Origin: Angiostrongylus vasorum
Taxonomy: Eukaryota > Nematoda > Chromadorea > Rhabditida > Metastrongylidae
Reading direction: 5' to 3'
Assembly (NCBI GenBank): GCA_018806985.1
Contig: JADANN010000383.1
Coordinates: forward strand, 248,001 to 312,000
DNA length: 64,000 nucleotides
Shown here: in pieces, positions 1 through 11,315 of the stretch
Layout of the letters: every line of letters begins with the position of its first letter
Position numbering within the stretch: the stretch's first letter is position 1
Notes under the pieces: model-generated
Databases searched by the model: none
What the model was told of the DNA's origin: nothing
Seen by the model: only the letters and a program-made list of their open reading frames with translations
Made by a program: the position numbers and the translations under genes

Positions 1-35
1 GTGGCGCCTCCAACCACTGCGCCACACGCGCTTTT
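1..35 (-). repeat. SINE-1 fragment at left edge
   Basis: The minus strand gives the 5' head of the tRNA-derived SINE-1 (GCGTGTGGCGCAGTGGTTGG), containing the A box. The rest lies outside the window. Confidence 0.6.
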
Positions 36-544
36 TCACTGCTGTAGAGAGTATTATTACTAAATGAAGAAATTCATGGGTTCTCGTTTATTCCATTAGG
101 TCGAGAAAACTGGTTGCTGAACTCTTTGGCTGGCCCGTAACACTGCTGAATTGCTAGGGCAAAGGTTTGATTGTGAGCCATTGCAAAGGTTGTTTTGGAA
201 GAGTTCGAGGTTAGTAGAATCAACAAATTGTAGGTTCCTAAACGGCTTCTTCAATAGTGCTTCAGTTTTTTTTTCCATCGAACTTCGAATTAGGTTGCAT
301 GGTGCAATGCCACTGGGGTGCCTCGTTATACCCGATTGCCTGGTTCAGCTTAGTTCTGCGTGTGACGAAATTTTAACTGAGCTCTAAAACTTCTTGACGA
401 AATCTAGCCCGAAATGAGCCATCTCACTACCTATCCACTGTTGCTTCGGATTGAAGTAGTTGGTTATTCTATCTGATCTCGACCTCTCAGTGGTTTATTG
501 TCTCATCGTAGCTGTTAGGTGTTTTTGGGTGTCGGAATGCCATG

Positions 545-800
545 TAACATGGGTTTGTCACTATGACAGGGTTTCCGAAGCAGAGAAGGAGTGCGACGTT
601 TCCATCCGAAAACCCAACTAGAAGTAAGCAAACACCAGGAATAACCGCCGCCGTGGTACCAATCTAGTCGCAAGGTGGCGAATCTCCCTTGGATGCACAA
701 GTGATGACCTAAGAAAAGCTTTGGCTAGGTTGACTTCGGGACTGTAGAGAACCACATTGGCAAAATCAGCAAAGCTCGAGCCTCAGTATCTCGCACACTG
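545..800 (-). repeat. Repeat B copy (minus strand)
   Basis: Matches on the minus strand: TTGGTACCACGGCGGCGG region, AAAGCTTTTCTTAGGTCATC and GTTCTCTACAGTCCCGAAGT. It is diverged. The origin of the family is unknown; no tRNA-like head was seen. Confidence 0.55.
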
Positions 801-1320
801 GATCTTCCTGTCTACGACGTCGAGTAGTGAGACAGTTGCAGAGGACTTCAATGGAAACGGACAAAACGAGCACACCCACGACACGCCATCGAGACTGTCT
901 CTTCCTCTATACCGATACGGTAGTTATTCGTGGAGGAAACATTGCAATACGAAATCTCGGGGGCGTTTGCTTTATTGTACATCTATCTACTTCCCGTCAA
1001 TCACTTTCTACAGCACCACTTCATGGTGCTCGGCCGCTCTTTGGCTCTAGCTTCTACGTTTGAAGAATGTCTGTACCATTAACTGCTACTCACAATTTTT
1101 TATAGCCGACGAGAGCGAACTGGACCTGTTCCCCCCAACGAACTAGAGGAAGTAGTCCGCAACGAAAAAGTGCTATAAAGTCGTTGTTATAGGATCTAAT
1201 CTCAAATTAGGAACGGGCAACGAAAACGAATGCAGGGTAGGAAAAATCGGAGCTGGAGATCGAAATAAGAACGGAAATCGTATGTAAAACTATTATCCGC
1301 GGCACGTATATTCAGTAGGA
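800..1320. other. No gene seen
   Basis: Two overlapping open frames (757-1063) have no domain, splice signal or family resemblance. I see nothing else here. Confidence 0.4.
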
Positions 1321-1760
1321 ATTCATTTTCCGAGAAGAGGGAGAATTGCCGATAGATATGACAGTGATGGGACGACTCATGTGGTGATCGACCATGTTCT
1401 TACGAACGGAAGATAATGTACTTTTGACTCATCAGTGGTGCCTGGGTTCTGTACTGGATCCGATCACCTACTTTTCCATGCGAATGTGAAATTTCGATCC
1501 AGCCATAAGCTGGAAAAAACCGCCGTCGTCAAAAAAAGAACAAGACAAGTCTATGGCGAGAATATTCTCAATAAAGTCCTCTCCTCATATAGCCGAAAAA
1601 AGAAGGAGGGCTCGACCGAAGGCTATAAGGTACTTGTGGAAAGACTTAGAATTAGTGCCGAACTCGCCTCAATTCCAGATCAGACCTTATCATCATTACC
1701 ATTAAGAAGTTGCTAGTAAAGACAAGGACACTGAATTCTGATCTTACCCCAGCACACCTA
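1321..1760 (+). pseudogene. RTE-like LINE fragment: endonuclease C-terminus
   Basis: The decayed frame contains IDHVLTN followed by VVPGFCTGSDHLL. SDH is the conserved catalytic end of APE-type endonucleases in non-LTR retrotransposons of the RTE type. A charged linker follows. Stops (TAA near 1414) show it is dead. The related RT fragment starts about 600 bp further on. Confidence 0.55.
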
Positions 1761-2239
1761 GGATGGCTGAAAATAAATTCCAGTTGTAGAAAATCATTGT
1801 AGGAGGGTTTACGTCGGTATACGCAGAAGTTATTGAAAGCAGCTCAAGAATGATCTGGTCTGAAAAAAATACCGTGGGGATCTGTGCGACTATAATGTTG
1901 CACTATCCGCCCTGATGGACAATGGTGGGAGTATCCCCACATCCCACCATTATATAGAATAAATAATGAAATACTTTTATACCTTTTTCCGTTCCACAAT
2001 CCCAACTTCGGGCTGTGAAATCCCTCTGGAGAAAAACCGCCCAGGATTGTACCCTCTCATGTTCGGTTTGCAATAGACAGCATAAAGAGAGTCACAGCTT
2101 CAGATCTCGATGATATCACCGCTGAGTTCCTTCGGGTGGAGGCCACAATTTACGTGTTCTTCTCGCAACCTACACGTCGTCTTGCCTTAAGAAGAACGAA
2201 ATTCCACACAGGACATCCACATGGTCACCTTTCCTTGGT

Positions 2240-2430
2240 CGGATATGCTTTTTGAGCATCCTCTTAACACTATTCACGAAGGTTTTTTACGCATATCTAA
2301 GACGTGCGATAAGCCAGAAGCAGTTGAGGAAGAAGAATTTTGGCAGAGATTCTGTCGATGGACCACATCTAGACCGTATTACGGGTCATAGAAGTCTGTT
2401 TTTTGTGAAAAGACGTGAACTTCCTTCACA
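2240..2430 (+). pseudogene. RTE-like LINE fragment: N-terminal RT region
   Basis: Shifted frames resemble the RTE segment in which a phenylalanine/arginine-rich start leads to a D-H-I-T motif before the first RT block. Several stops and frameshifts are present. Its orientation matches the endonuclease fragment at 1321, so both could be pieces of one old insertion. Confidence 0.35.
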
Positions 2431-3214
2431 TCACATTAAAACCCCAGACGTGACTTTAGACGTGCCATCGAGATCTAAATAAAAAATAGGTGAACATTAT
2501 CAACAACTGGCCTCGGGGATCGAAGCAGTAATGGACACCTTAACGAAAGTGACTTGATACCAATACTGCCAACAGCCTCATTAGAAAAGTTTTCGCTGCT
2601 TCTTCGATGAACAATGTTTGCACATCAGCTAAAACATCTTCGCTTTCTCTTCATTCCGCTTTTTTTAAAAAAATGTGCAGTTCGTGATGTCAGTAATAGA
2701 ATAGTACATCATCGTGACTATTAGGTGTTTCATTGTGTCGAATCACAGTGTACGGCGGGGTTACTCACTAAAAAAACCACCCAGGCTGTGTAATTCACAT
2801 TCTTTTCGGATGTCCTTCTAGCAATTTATCACTGCCTGTAGTAACGGCCTAAGAAGGCCTTAGCATGGATTTGTGAGAAGTTGAGGAAAAAATCTTTCCC
2901 AGTCAGCAACGTACCAACTAGATGAAAAAATTTGGTTCCGTCAGAAATCCTCTCTAAAATGAGTCATCCGTGTTTTGTATCATCGGTAGTAAAACAGGCC
3001 ATAACTGATCTCACTAATAAACAAGGTCACGTCACCTACCCTGCCCAACTTTGCATTCAAAGCCTTTCGGAAAAGATCATCAATTTCAAGATATATTTAT
3101 TTATATGATCTTTTAAACTGATCTTCTTTAGCTGATGCGAGGTTGGTATAGGTCTTCGTTGTCGTTGTCGTTGTTGTTGGTGTTGTTGCTGAAATGTTGG
3201 TTGACATTTCGGCG

Positions 3215-3246
3215 ATTTCGCTCAGAGCCTGGACGCATTTTACATA
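3215..3246 (-). ncRNA. Decayed hammerhead-like core in the left arm of the Penelope-like element
   Basis: On the minus strand GGCT is followed by CTGA, then a few bases missing, the CGAAATCGCC half of stem II, an intact GAAA (3227-3230) and TGTC. The CTGANGA core has lost about five bases relative to the right arm at 3851. Confidence 0.35.
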
Positions 3247-3844
3247 AGAATACTTTAATTATTCGGTGGAAAAACGGCTAAAGTAGATCAGACTTTTAAA
3301 TAGACGCCATATTGAACAGAAGGGCTACTCACCGTGATGTTACGAGTGGGACTGGCCCACGCGTTGTGCACGTGGGGTCGCAACCACGACACACCCCGGG
3401 GTCAAAATATCATTTTGAAATAGGGCGCCAGCTCACGTGTGATAGTGAGGCATTCGTTTTTCCCGGTTCATCTTTGGATTTTTGAAATTTATCCAAAACG
3501 CATCAAGAGTTTTGGGCGTTGGTTTGGTTTTGGGTTTTGGTGGGTCGATTCCCTGCGCTAGGTTCCGCACAGTCACTTCAAAATCATCGCTACTGTGCCT
3601 TTTGTACCTAGAGGAGTGCTTTGACGAATTTTAACTTTCCAATCAAGGTGTTCTTTTATGCGGACACAAAGTGGTCTACCCGTTTCCCCAATATATTCCT
3701 CACCGCATGCGTTACATGAGATCAAGTATATTATACCTAAACTCATCCAATCTCCGTCTCTCCCGTTAGGATAGATCGTACAGACATTCATTAATAACTC
3801 AAAAGGCCGACTTTCTGTAAACCTCGACTGGGACTCGTAACATC

Positions 3845-3884
3845 AAGGCTCTGAAGAAGGCGAAATCGCCGCAATGTCAGCCAT
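3845..3884 (+). ncRNA. Hammerhead-like ribozyme core with one core substitution
   Basis: CTGAAGA (3851-3857) is followed by a 4-bp stem GGCG/CGCC with AAAT loop (3859-3870), then GCAA where GAAA is required, then TGTC and AGCC. GGCT before the core pairs with AGCC after the predicted cut (stem I). Only the second base of GAAA is changed, so this copy is probably inactive. Confidence 0.5.
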
Positions 3885-4779
3885 CGACCAACAACACCAA
3901 CAACGACAACGACAACGAAGACCTGTACCAACCTCGCATCAGCTAAAGAAGAACAGTTTATAAAACCATATAAATAAATATATCATCTATCTATGCCGAG
4001 GTTTATAGAAAGTCGGTCTTTTGAATTTCAAGATAAGATTGATGTTATAGATCGCTTGAACGATCCTTTTCAAAATTTTAACAGCCGCACAATGTCAAAC
4101 TGTAAGGCGCAGCTCAGATCTTCGAAACCTATCTCAAGTTCGGGATCCTGAAGACAGGAACATGGGCATAACCTATGCTTCTCTTGAATGTTTCCTCGAA
4201 TTCTTACTTTTGCATTCAACCGCCTATTAGTCGTTTTGACAATATTACTTACATTCTTTTCCGTTTAAACCCTCATTTCCTTCCACTCTTTCTCACCACA
4301 TACTCGCACATAGTGCAAAAATATAGTCAAGTAGCAGGGGATCACCTAAGTACCCAGTTATCGTCAAATTCCTTCTTTTTCAGTGATCCGAGTGAGTGAA
4401 GTGTGAATGTTAACGATAGCGGTGAATAATCAGGAGGTCACTAACCGTTCCACTGATAGTTTGTAGAAGAAACATGACTGCAGCAGATCTTAACTAGAGG
4501 TGACGATGTGATAAGGCTTTCGGAAGCTCATCAGTACCTTTCTCGTTTATCCTCATTATATGCAGTAACTGTCAAAAGACCGTACTGTGACCTTGATGCT
4601 ATATTTAAGAAGTTTTGAAAGGCCATAAAAAACTTCTCAATGTAAACATGTAATGTTAGCTGCCCTTACTCGCACTGTAAACATAACTTCAACCCTTCAC
4701 CCACTTCTTTTTCATTATACTGCCATTAGTTTCATTTCTGCTTGGCTTACTGTAATGTGAGCAGAATCGTAATGTTTTT

Positions 4780-6030
4780 TTGGTTTCCATGTCTCATGAT
4801 TTGGTTCTGACCTGTCAAGATAATTTCGATTTTAGAACATTTTCTACTTTCGAAGAGCCACTACATAACGACGCCGCTGCTTTTTTGACGTATGTTTTCG
4901 CTTTGACGATGCTGATTGTATATAGGGTCTTTGCTTGGTCATTGAAACTACTTCGATCATTGCATCAGTGCCAAAACGGTGGTGGGATTCCGGTTTGTAA
5001 AGTTCTAAGTGGAAGAGAATTAGGTGTAGGAAAGTATACAACTATCATTGTAGAAACTGTTTAAATTGCAACTTGGAAACTGTATAACTGATGTATAACT
5101 CTTCCAGAATGATGTCTGATTGAAATAATCAACATGTTTTTAAATTGTTGAGGTTACAGGAGGCCGATAAATAGATTTATTCGGCTAACATTTCGACGTC
5201 TTCGTCTTCATCAGAGCTGGTGATCGAATCGATGCTGCACAGTTGTTCGTTATTTTGATGTGGCGTCCTCGTTGTCGTACCGAGACGGTACCTTCTTTAG
5301 AGAACACTGCATGAATGAGCCATGCACACTCGGCAGTGTCCCTTTTTGTCTGATGGCCTCCAAATCCACGTTCTCCGCCAGCAATTTCTTAGTGGTACGG
5401 GTCAGCTGGAGGATTGCAACAACTTGCAAATAAATGTTTTTCCACGTATAACCGAGTAATCGAAAGGTTATGGATTTCTTAGGTAAGCCACAATATTCTT
5501 TATGTTATGGCCTAACCAGTGTTAAATGATTTTGGAAGAAGTTCGTCTCCTTTCAGCTTGTCCATATCTCCAGTATATGAAGTGGAGCGAATTATACAAG
5601 TAGAAAATGCACTGCGTAGTTCTAACACGAAAAAATTTGGAGAGGAAGCGTAAGAACTTGGAAAAAAAAGGAAGTGTTTTCGATCAGGGAGTACTCACAA
5701 AAAACTGGAGATCCCAGAACAGGACCACTGAAAATTGCTTTTGTATTGATATTGAATGGTTTTTGATGAAAAAAAAACTCATGTGGGCACATTACTTATT
5801 TCAGTGAATGGGATTTATTCTGGTTTCCGTTGCTTCCATTAAAATTTTGACCAAGGTCGGTTCTTCAGGGTCCCACTCTGATGATGGCAAGCCAAATACA
5901 AATGGCACCGTGCGGCTTCGTGCAGGTGGTTGAAGTGTCCAGAAACCCACAGCTTGCTTCCTAAAGACTATGAAGTGATCATACAGGAATGAAATTGGAA
6001 CTGAAGTGCTTTTCATGACTCCCTAATCAC
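4780..6030. repeat. Interspersed element containing the hammerhead-bearing repeat, copy 1
   Basis: Several blocks match 9490-10280 in the same order: CTTCGATC followed by CCAAAACGGT (about 4950), the TTTTAAATTGTTGA block (about 5140), AAGTGTTTTCGA (about 5675), and GAATGAAATTGGAACTGAA (about 5985). The hammerhead core is at 5181-5220. No intact protein is visible. The short open frames here are not convincing genes. Confidence 0.5.
5181..5220 (-). ncRNA. Intact hammerhead ribozyme core (minus strand)
   Basis: On the minus strand CTGATGA (5208-5214) leads into the perfect 4-bp stem II GACG/CGTC with AAGA loop (5195-5206) and GAAA (5191-5194). TGTT then AGCC follow. All invariant core positions are present. 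Stem I has three pairs next to the core (GCU with AGC), then a mismatch. The four bases A-U-G-U around stem III are self-complementary with G-U pairs, so a dimer is more likely to cut than a monomer. Confidence 0.55.
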
Positions 6031-6739
6031 TCTGCCCTGTTTTTGCTCAAGAAATATTCGTATCGTTAGTTAAAATAATAAGTGTTGGATAAGTGAACCG
6101 ATTCCACGGCAACCGAACATAGAAACATGATACTATGAAGCAAAACCGAGGGATTACGTAAGATGGCAAGGGTTTTTACAACAAAATCGGGTTAAGAGCA
6201 CCTCACTTACGTGTTCTGTAAAGTGTCTACGTGATAAACGATTGTATATGTTATCCTATGACTATCCTGGAAATTTTAGCCCAATCTCTAAGGTTGGAGT
6301 AGAGTTGTAATTATTGGAAATGCTATACCAATATGATGGAGAGGTACTTGCAAAACTTGGACCCTCAGGCCAGATAGGACCATGCTTGCCCTTTCCGAGG
6401 GTTCACGTATTACGCTTGGCACAACTGGGCCATTGTTTTAAGATAGGTGAGGGTCAATGGCGGGTTACCGAACCAATCGATGTTTAATGTGGATGTGGTA
6501 ACAATTTTTCGACACCAGAGAATTGCTTGCGCTGATCTGTAATACTACCTGTAATCAGATTAACCATTGATCATCTCAAGCAGTCACCACAATCGAAATG
6601 CTTACTGTTTATAGCCGCTGGTCAGAAGGGCTCAACTCGCTGCGCTCTCTTGAAGGACGACGAGAGCCCCACACTTCTCGATACGAAGTTTTTTCACCTT
6701 ATTTTTTTTACTAGGAAGAATTGATTGTTGGTCTTTTCT

Positions 6740-7455
6740 TTGATTAGGAAAATGAAGTCATTCTATTGGGATGAGAAAGGCATAGATATTGATGAAAATT
6801 GCCATCAAATGTTCGTTTAGCAGACGACATCATCATCTTTTCAGGAAGCACCGTCAAAGCAGAAACGATAATCAATGAGCTCAACGAACTAGGAAAAAAA
6901 TATGAGGGTACGCAGAAATCGGAAGACACCTAGCTCATGAAAAACCCATGCTGGGAAGCCGAACAAATTGAACTGGATGGCTCACTGATTGCAGAGACCA
7001 TCTCGTACATATACCTTGGGTGATTGGTGAACAACGAAAACAACATAAAGAAGGTAATAAGCAGAAGAAAGAGAGCAGGTTGGGCCGCCTTCGGGCCTCT
7101 CAAAGAAGCCTCTGCCCGACTAAAGGGGGACCGAAAATCCGCGCTCATCTATTCGATTCAGCGGTCCTCCCAGCGCTCTGTTATGCTGCAGGGACAGAGA
7201 CGTGGGCTGATATTCCTACTACGTCAAGAATACTTCGCACTACTCACAGAGCGCTTCAACGATGTCTTCCGAAATATGACCGGCACTCTGATTATCTAGC
7301 CAGAATAGAAAACTCTGATCTTCGAAATGTGTCACAACTTCAGGATCCAGGAAAGTATACCTCGATAGCGAAACACATCAGCCAGTCACCAAATGGGAAG
7401 AACAGACAACAGATGGACGAAAAAAACTCTAGAGTGGATTCCACGACAATGTAGG
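6740..7455 (+). pseudogene. RTE-like LINE fragment, lineage 2: RT palm to C-terminus
   Basis: The catalytic box is visible as LADDIIIFSG near 6822. It is followed by an ELNELGKKYE helix, SLIAETISYIYLG, then RRKRAGWAAFGPLKEA and RAHLFDSAVLPALCYAA typical of the thumb. At least two frameshifts or stops are present. The thumb differs from the copy at 47.9 kb, so two LINE lineages are represented. Confidence 0.65.
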
Positions 7456-7909
7456 CGTCCCTAAGAGCAGCCATCTACATGTAAGACGGACGTGTTCGTA
7501 ACCGAAGTTAATCGGCTGTACTCGCTCGCACTTGCATTTGTTTTGCAGATCACTGTGTGAGACTCGCATGCGCCACCATGCTCAGATAAAACCATCACCA
7601 TGTCGTAGACGACGATTGCGAGGGAAAGAAACGACTGGCAAATGTGCTGGGGTCCGTACAATTCGTGAAGACGGACCGTCCAAGTATCCAAGTTTAGTTA
7701 TTGAGAACCTACACCGCAATAAATGAACAATCGTGTCCCCCAATATTTATAACACGGCTCCAAGTTCTAAGTTCGTGATTTGAGTTGGAATTTGTTCGGT
7801 AGTTCCTCCCTAACAAGCGCAATCAGGTGAATTCTGTACAAAACACATAAATGAAAGATTTCTAGCACGACTTTATTACAAGCGCTCGATTTTAGCACTA
7901 AATTTTTTT

Positions 7910-8270
7910 TATTTTACATGACTCGTCTTCACATCTACTGTGCGGATCTCAGCACTTCGCACATTCGATTCGTTCCTTCGCATCGATTGTCCACGAAGAT
8001 CTTTCCAGTTTTTTACGTGTGGCTTCGACTGCTGCTTGAGAATTTCCATTTCGCCTTAAATCTCGTAGAATGCTGGCCGAGCAGTTCTTCCTGGAGTCCT
8101 GAGATAGTCGTGCTGGAGCGTTCTTAACTGGATGACAGAGAGTGATTTCTCCATGGACAAGTCTGGCACGAATTCCTCGACCCTGAAGGGATGAGAGGCT
8201 TGATTGGCCCGAAGCGGAATCGAACTAGCACCCGGCTCGTGATAACGGGCATCAGTATGTTATCCGCCCC
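7910..8270 (-). repeat. SINE-2 copy (tRNA-like head on minus strand)
   Basis: The plus strand shows the shared block order (TTCACATCTACTGTGCGGAT, then GTCGTAGAATGCTGG, then CCTGGAGTCCTGAGATAGTC). The minus strand has AGTTCGATTCC, a good B box, near the high-coordinate end. Confidence 0.65.
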
Positions 8271-8548
8271 TTTAGCATTCAAATACTTCTGTAATCTCAT
8301 AATCTCATTCGTCCCTATCTGAATACAAAACAGGGTCGGTTCCACGACTTGTATTTTAACTACCGACACAAATAGTTGGCAATAAATGTCAATATTGTCT
8401 TTTCAGACCCCTATTCTGTGACTCACGGGATGCTACTGTTATGCTTACTCAGAAAAAAAGTGGTTAAATTCTGCTTGAACTTAGCCTTTTCACTCTTTCT
8501 TTAGACAGCTTAGTCAATTTTTATCTTTACCAGAAACGTAAAACGGTA

Positions 8549-8828
8549 GGGTGTGGCACAGTGGTTGGAGGCGCCACTGTGACACACACGCAGAATCGAT
8601 CCCCGCGCCTATGGCCCACCAAGCCCTCCATCCCTCCGTGGCCGGCAAATTGGTAGCAGACTTGTCTGGGAGGATAGCAGCACTGGCTCGATAAATCGGT
8701 AGACCAAAGCGAGTCATTGTAAAGGCCAGATATGCATTCAACCACCTCCAGCGACACTTAATGAAGTCGAATGCATGGCGCATCCCTCAGGGATTGATCA
8801 ACGCCGAGAGCTTTATCCCTTTTTTATA
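8549..8828 (+). repeat. SINE-1, full-length copy
   Basis: Head GTGTGGCACAGTGGTTGGAG (A-box-like) is followed about 35 nt later by AGAATCGATCC (B-box-like). The shared body (GGCAAATTGGTAGCAGACTT, then GAGTCATTGTAAAGGCC) and the tail GAGAGCTTTATCCC come next. The tail runs into an AAT/AAC microsatellite. Confidence 0.8.
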
Positions 8829-8920
8829 CCAGAATAATAATAAGGACACCAGTAATAATAACAATAATAGTAACAACAACAATGACAATATTAGTAATAA
8901 CAACGAGAATAGTGACTGGA
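8829..8920 (+). repeat. AAT/AAC microsatellite after SINE-1
   Basis: Imperfect AAT, AAC and AGT trinucleotides directly follow the SINE-1 tail, as expected of a simple-repeat SINE tail that has expanded. Confidence 0.7.
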
Positions 8921-9489
8921 CGGAGTCATGACGCCCCCATTAGTAGGCTTAGTCAACAGCCTCTTAACCCTTCACGGTTATCGCTGAGATTTCACACTCC
9001 AGCCACTCGGGTCACTGATGGGCAAGGGAATCTGTCGACGATTGAGCATCTACACGGTCTTTACTACTTCACTATAATTTGCATTGTGTGTGAGTGAACC
9101 GAGAGTGAGAACCCATTGAAATAAGGACTAGAATGGATGAAAAGTCAAGGAATATTGACAGAACGATTAATTGAAGACTGGATACTGCAGTAGTTAAAAA
9201 TACGAAAAATGGTAGCAAAGACGGATAGATTCTGCTTGTGTTCCTGTCTTTTACCCGCTTAGAAAGTGGATGGAAAACTTATGATAATTACGTGATCGAA
9301 TAACTACTTAATTCTTCAATTCAAAGCAAAAAGAGTGTAGCCAGTGAAATGCCTCAGAATAGACTAGATATCCTCAAGACACTTTGGAGCTCAGTTAATA
9401 CTTCATCACAAGCAGAGCTAGACTGAACCCTGACAACCTCTCATAATGAGGGCTGCGCCCACTGGCACTGAGCCATACCCCTCAGTTAT

Positions 9490-10280
9490 GGTTGACACTC
9501 GTTGATATATGCCATTACAAAGACGGCCCCAATTCTCTACAGTGTTTTTCTTTTGGCCAGTAAAATTACTTCGATCGCTGGTTTCAATACCAAAACGGTT
9601 ATGGGTTTCGGATTTGGGGTATCCACCTCGGACAGAATTCGATGAAGATCTTCAACTACTTACAGTTTTCAAACTGACCGTCATTTAACCTCGGTAGTGA
9701 ATTAATCAATATGTTTTAAATTGTTGACATTACGAAGACGTCGAAATGTCAGCCGAATAGAAATTGTTTATCAACCTCGTGTAAGCTCAATAATTTAAAA
9801 CATGTTCATTACTGTCAGGTTGTTAGCACTTCCAATAGGCGGGACCGCGCAGTACCAACAAGAGCAATTTGAAATGGAAGCGTGATAACTCAAGAACAAA
9901 CGCAAGTGTTTTCGAATGGCAATGTTAATAGGCACTAGTGATTGCATAGGACCATTGAAAATCGCATTTCCTTTTCTACGAAAAACCTACCACTCGTCGA
10001 TATGCATCGTTCGTTTCAATAAATAAAAGTATTTGTCTTGGTTGGTCCTCCAAAACTTATTTTTTTTCACCCACTCAATTAAACTTCGGTGGTTTTCCAC
10101 AACTCAGTATCTCCATCTAAATGCATTCCACGCTAGGGAACCTTATCGTCCCACAATGACGATGGCAGGGAAGACTGCCGAACAACCCAGCGCTTCCTCA
10201 TTAAGGTATTCGGACCTCTTTTATATGAATGAGATTGGAATTGAATTGCTGTTCATTGCCTCCACACTCATCCAGACTAC
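9490..10280. repeat. Interspersed element, diverged copy 2
   Basis: Colinear with 4780-6030 but shorter. At 9713-9810 the terminal block is present in rearranged form, with GACGTCGAAATGTCAGCCG but without the CTGATGA half, so the ribozyme core is broken. It ends shortly before the candidate secreted-protein exon. Confidence 0.45.
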
Positions 10281-10481
10281 CACTTCGGTCTCGATGTCTC
10301 AATTTGACCTGTGCACCTCGGCACATCTCCAGTTATCATTTTTTTGTATTAGTGTTGTTGTTTTTCAGCCAGTCTGAAGCGAATAAAAAATTCGTTGAGC
10401 CGTGCAGTTCCACACAAAAACCAAGCATAGACCACAACCATGCTTATGTTTTCGTCCATTTCTTTTCAGAGACCTCCGATC

Positions 10482-10733
10482 ATGTGGTTCTTTGAGCTGA
10501 GCATTCTACTGAGTTCAACAAGTTTTGCTTCCATGACCGACATCACTGCAGAATGCGCTTTGTTACTCTCGCAGACGAAGAGATGTAGCACAGGAGATTT
10601 GCGACAAAGACTACCCTTGTACTCCTGTAGTGGTCATGTGAAGCTCGAAGTTTATCTGCCGCCTCAAGGAGAAGTTAAAGACCAGTGTTTAGGTGGATTT
10701 TTGAAGTTGAAATTGTGGTTCGAGTCTTCATAG
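10482..10733 (+). CDS. Candidate first exon of a small secreted protein
   Basis: A strong acceptor-like TTTCTTTTCAG lies 12 nt before an ATG at 10482, as in spliced-leader trans-spliced nematode genes. The frame begins with a hydrophobic stretch (MWFFELSILLSSTSFAS) that could be a signal peptide. A Cys-containing domain follows, with Cys at about 24, 34, 48 and 67. It stays open to TAG at 10731. A possible donor (TTTAG before GTGGAT) lies at 10692. No later exon was recognised, and the family is unknown. Confidence 0.35.
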   Translation: MWFFELSILLSSTSFASMTDITAECALLLSQTKRCSTGDLRQRLPLYSCSGHVKLEVYLPPQGEVKDQCLGGFLKLKLWFESS

Positions 10734-10875
10734 ATTTTACTGAAGTCAACATATCTCTGCTTCATTAATTCCGCTGACATATTCCTTTAGTCCAATACCT
10801 GCTGCTCCCATAGCAAAGTTGGTCCCCTATTTGTCTATTTGCTTATTTATTTCACACAACCTGTCATCATTAAGG

Positions 10876-11127
10876 CACGTGTGGTCCAGTAGTCGTAAGC
10901 GCCCTGCAACACACGGGATCGATCCTCGCACCCAAGGTTGCTAAGCAAATTGGTACCAGACTTCTCTGAAGTATAGCAGCACTGGATCGATACATCAGTA
11001 GGCCACGGCGAGTCATTGTAAAGGCCAGATATGCATTCAATCACCTCCAGTGATGCTTAAAAAAAAGTCTGCATAGCGCATCCCTTAGGGATTGATCAAC
11101 GCCGGCAGCTTTATCCCTTTTTTTATT
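10876..11127 (+). repeat. SINE-1 copy joined to SINE-2
   Basis: Head CACGTGTGGTCCAGTAGTCG, body and tail GGCAGCTTTATCCC are all present with small deletions. Its T-run abuts the SINE-2 copy at 11128 with no gap. Confidence 0.75.
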
Positions 11128-11315
11128 AACCCGTCATCACATCTACTGTGCCGAGCCCAGTACTTCTTGCATCCGATTCGTTTTCCTTGCATTGATCGTC
11201 CACAATGCTCTTCAAACATTTCGTGTGTTCTTCCAGCATTCTAAAATGCTGGTGGAGTCGATTCTCCTTACATTCTTGAAGATAGTCGAGCTAAGGCGTA
11301 TGGCATCCGCCTATT
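11128..11315 (-). repeat. SINE-2, truncated copy
   Basis: Only the part farthest from the tRNA-like head is present (ATCACATCTACTGTGCCGAG through GATAGTCGAGC). It is fused to the T-rich end of SINE-1. Confidence 0.65.

Larger units (their letters stand above)
3090..4030 (-). mobile_element. Penelope-like element fragment with GIY-YIG and inverted terminal repeats
   Basis: The minus-strand frame near 3573-3791 encodes GIIYLISCNACGEEYIGETG and RPLCVRIKEHLD, the GIY-YIG endonuclease of Penelope-like elements. After a frameshift come the downstream blocks NLAQ, TLDAFW and NPKMNR, ending near 3400. About 145 bp at 3092-3236 is repeated inverted at 3838-3990; both arms carry a hammerhead-like core and a GTT/AAC-rich run. 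A short second inverted pair (3797-3825 with 3993-4024) brackets the right arm. Confidence 0.75.

Noticed and set aside
8514..8783. Open frames of 76-89 codons with apparent tryptophan-rich protein
   Set aside because: They coincide exactly with a SINE-1 copy; similar frames recur in other copies (55.8, 61.1 and 62.7 kb).
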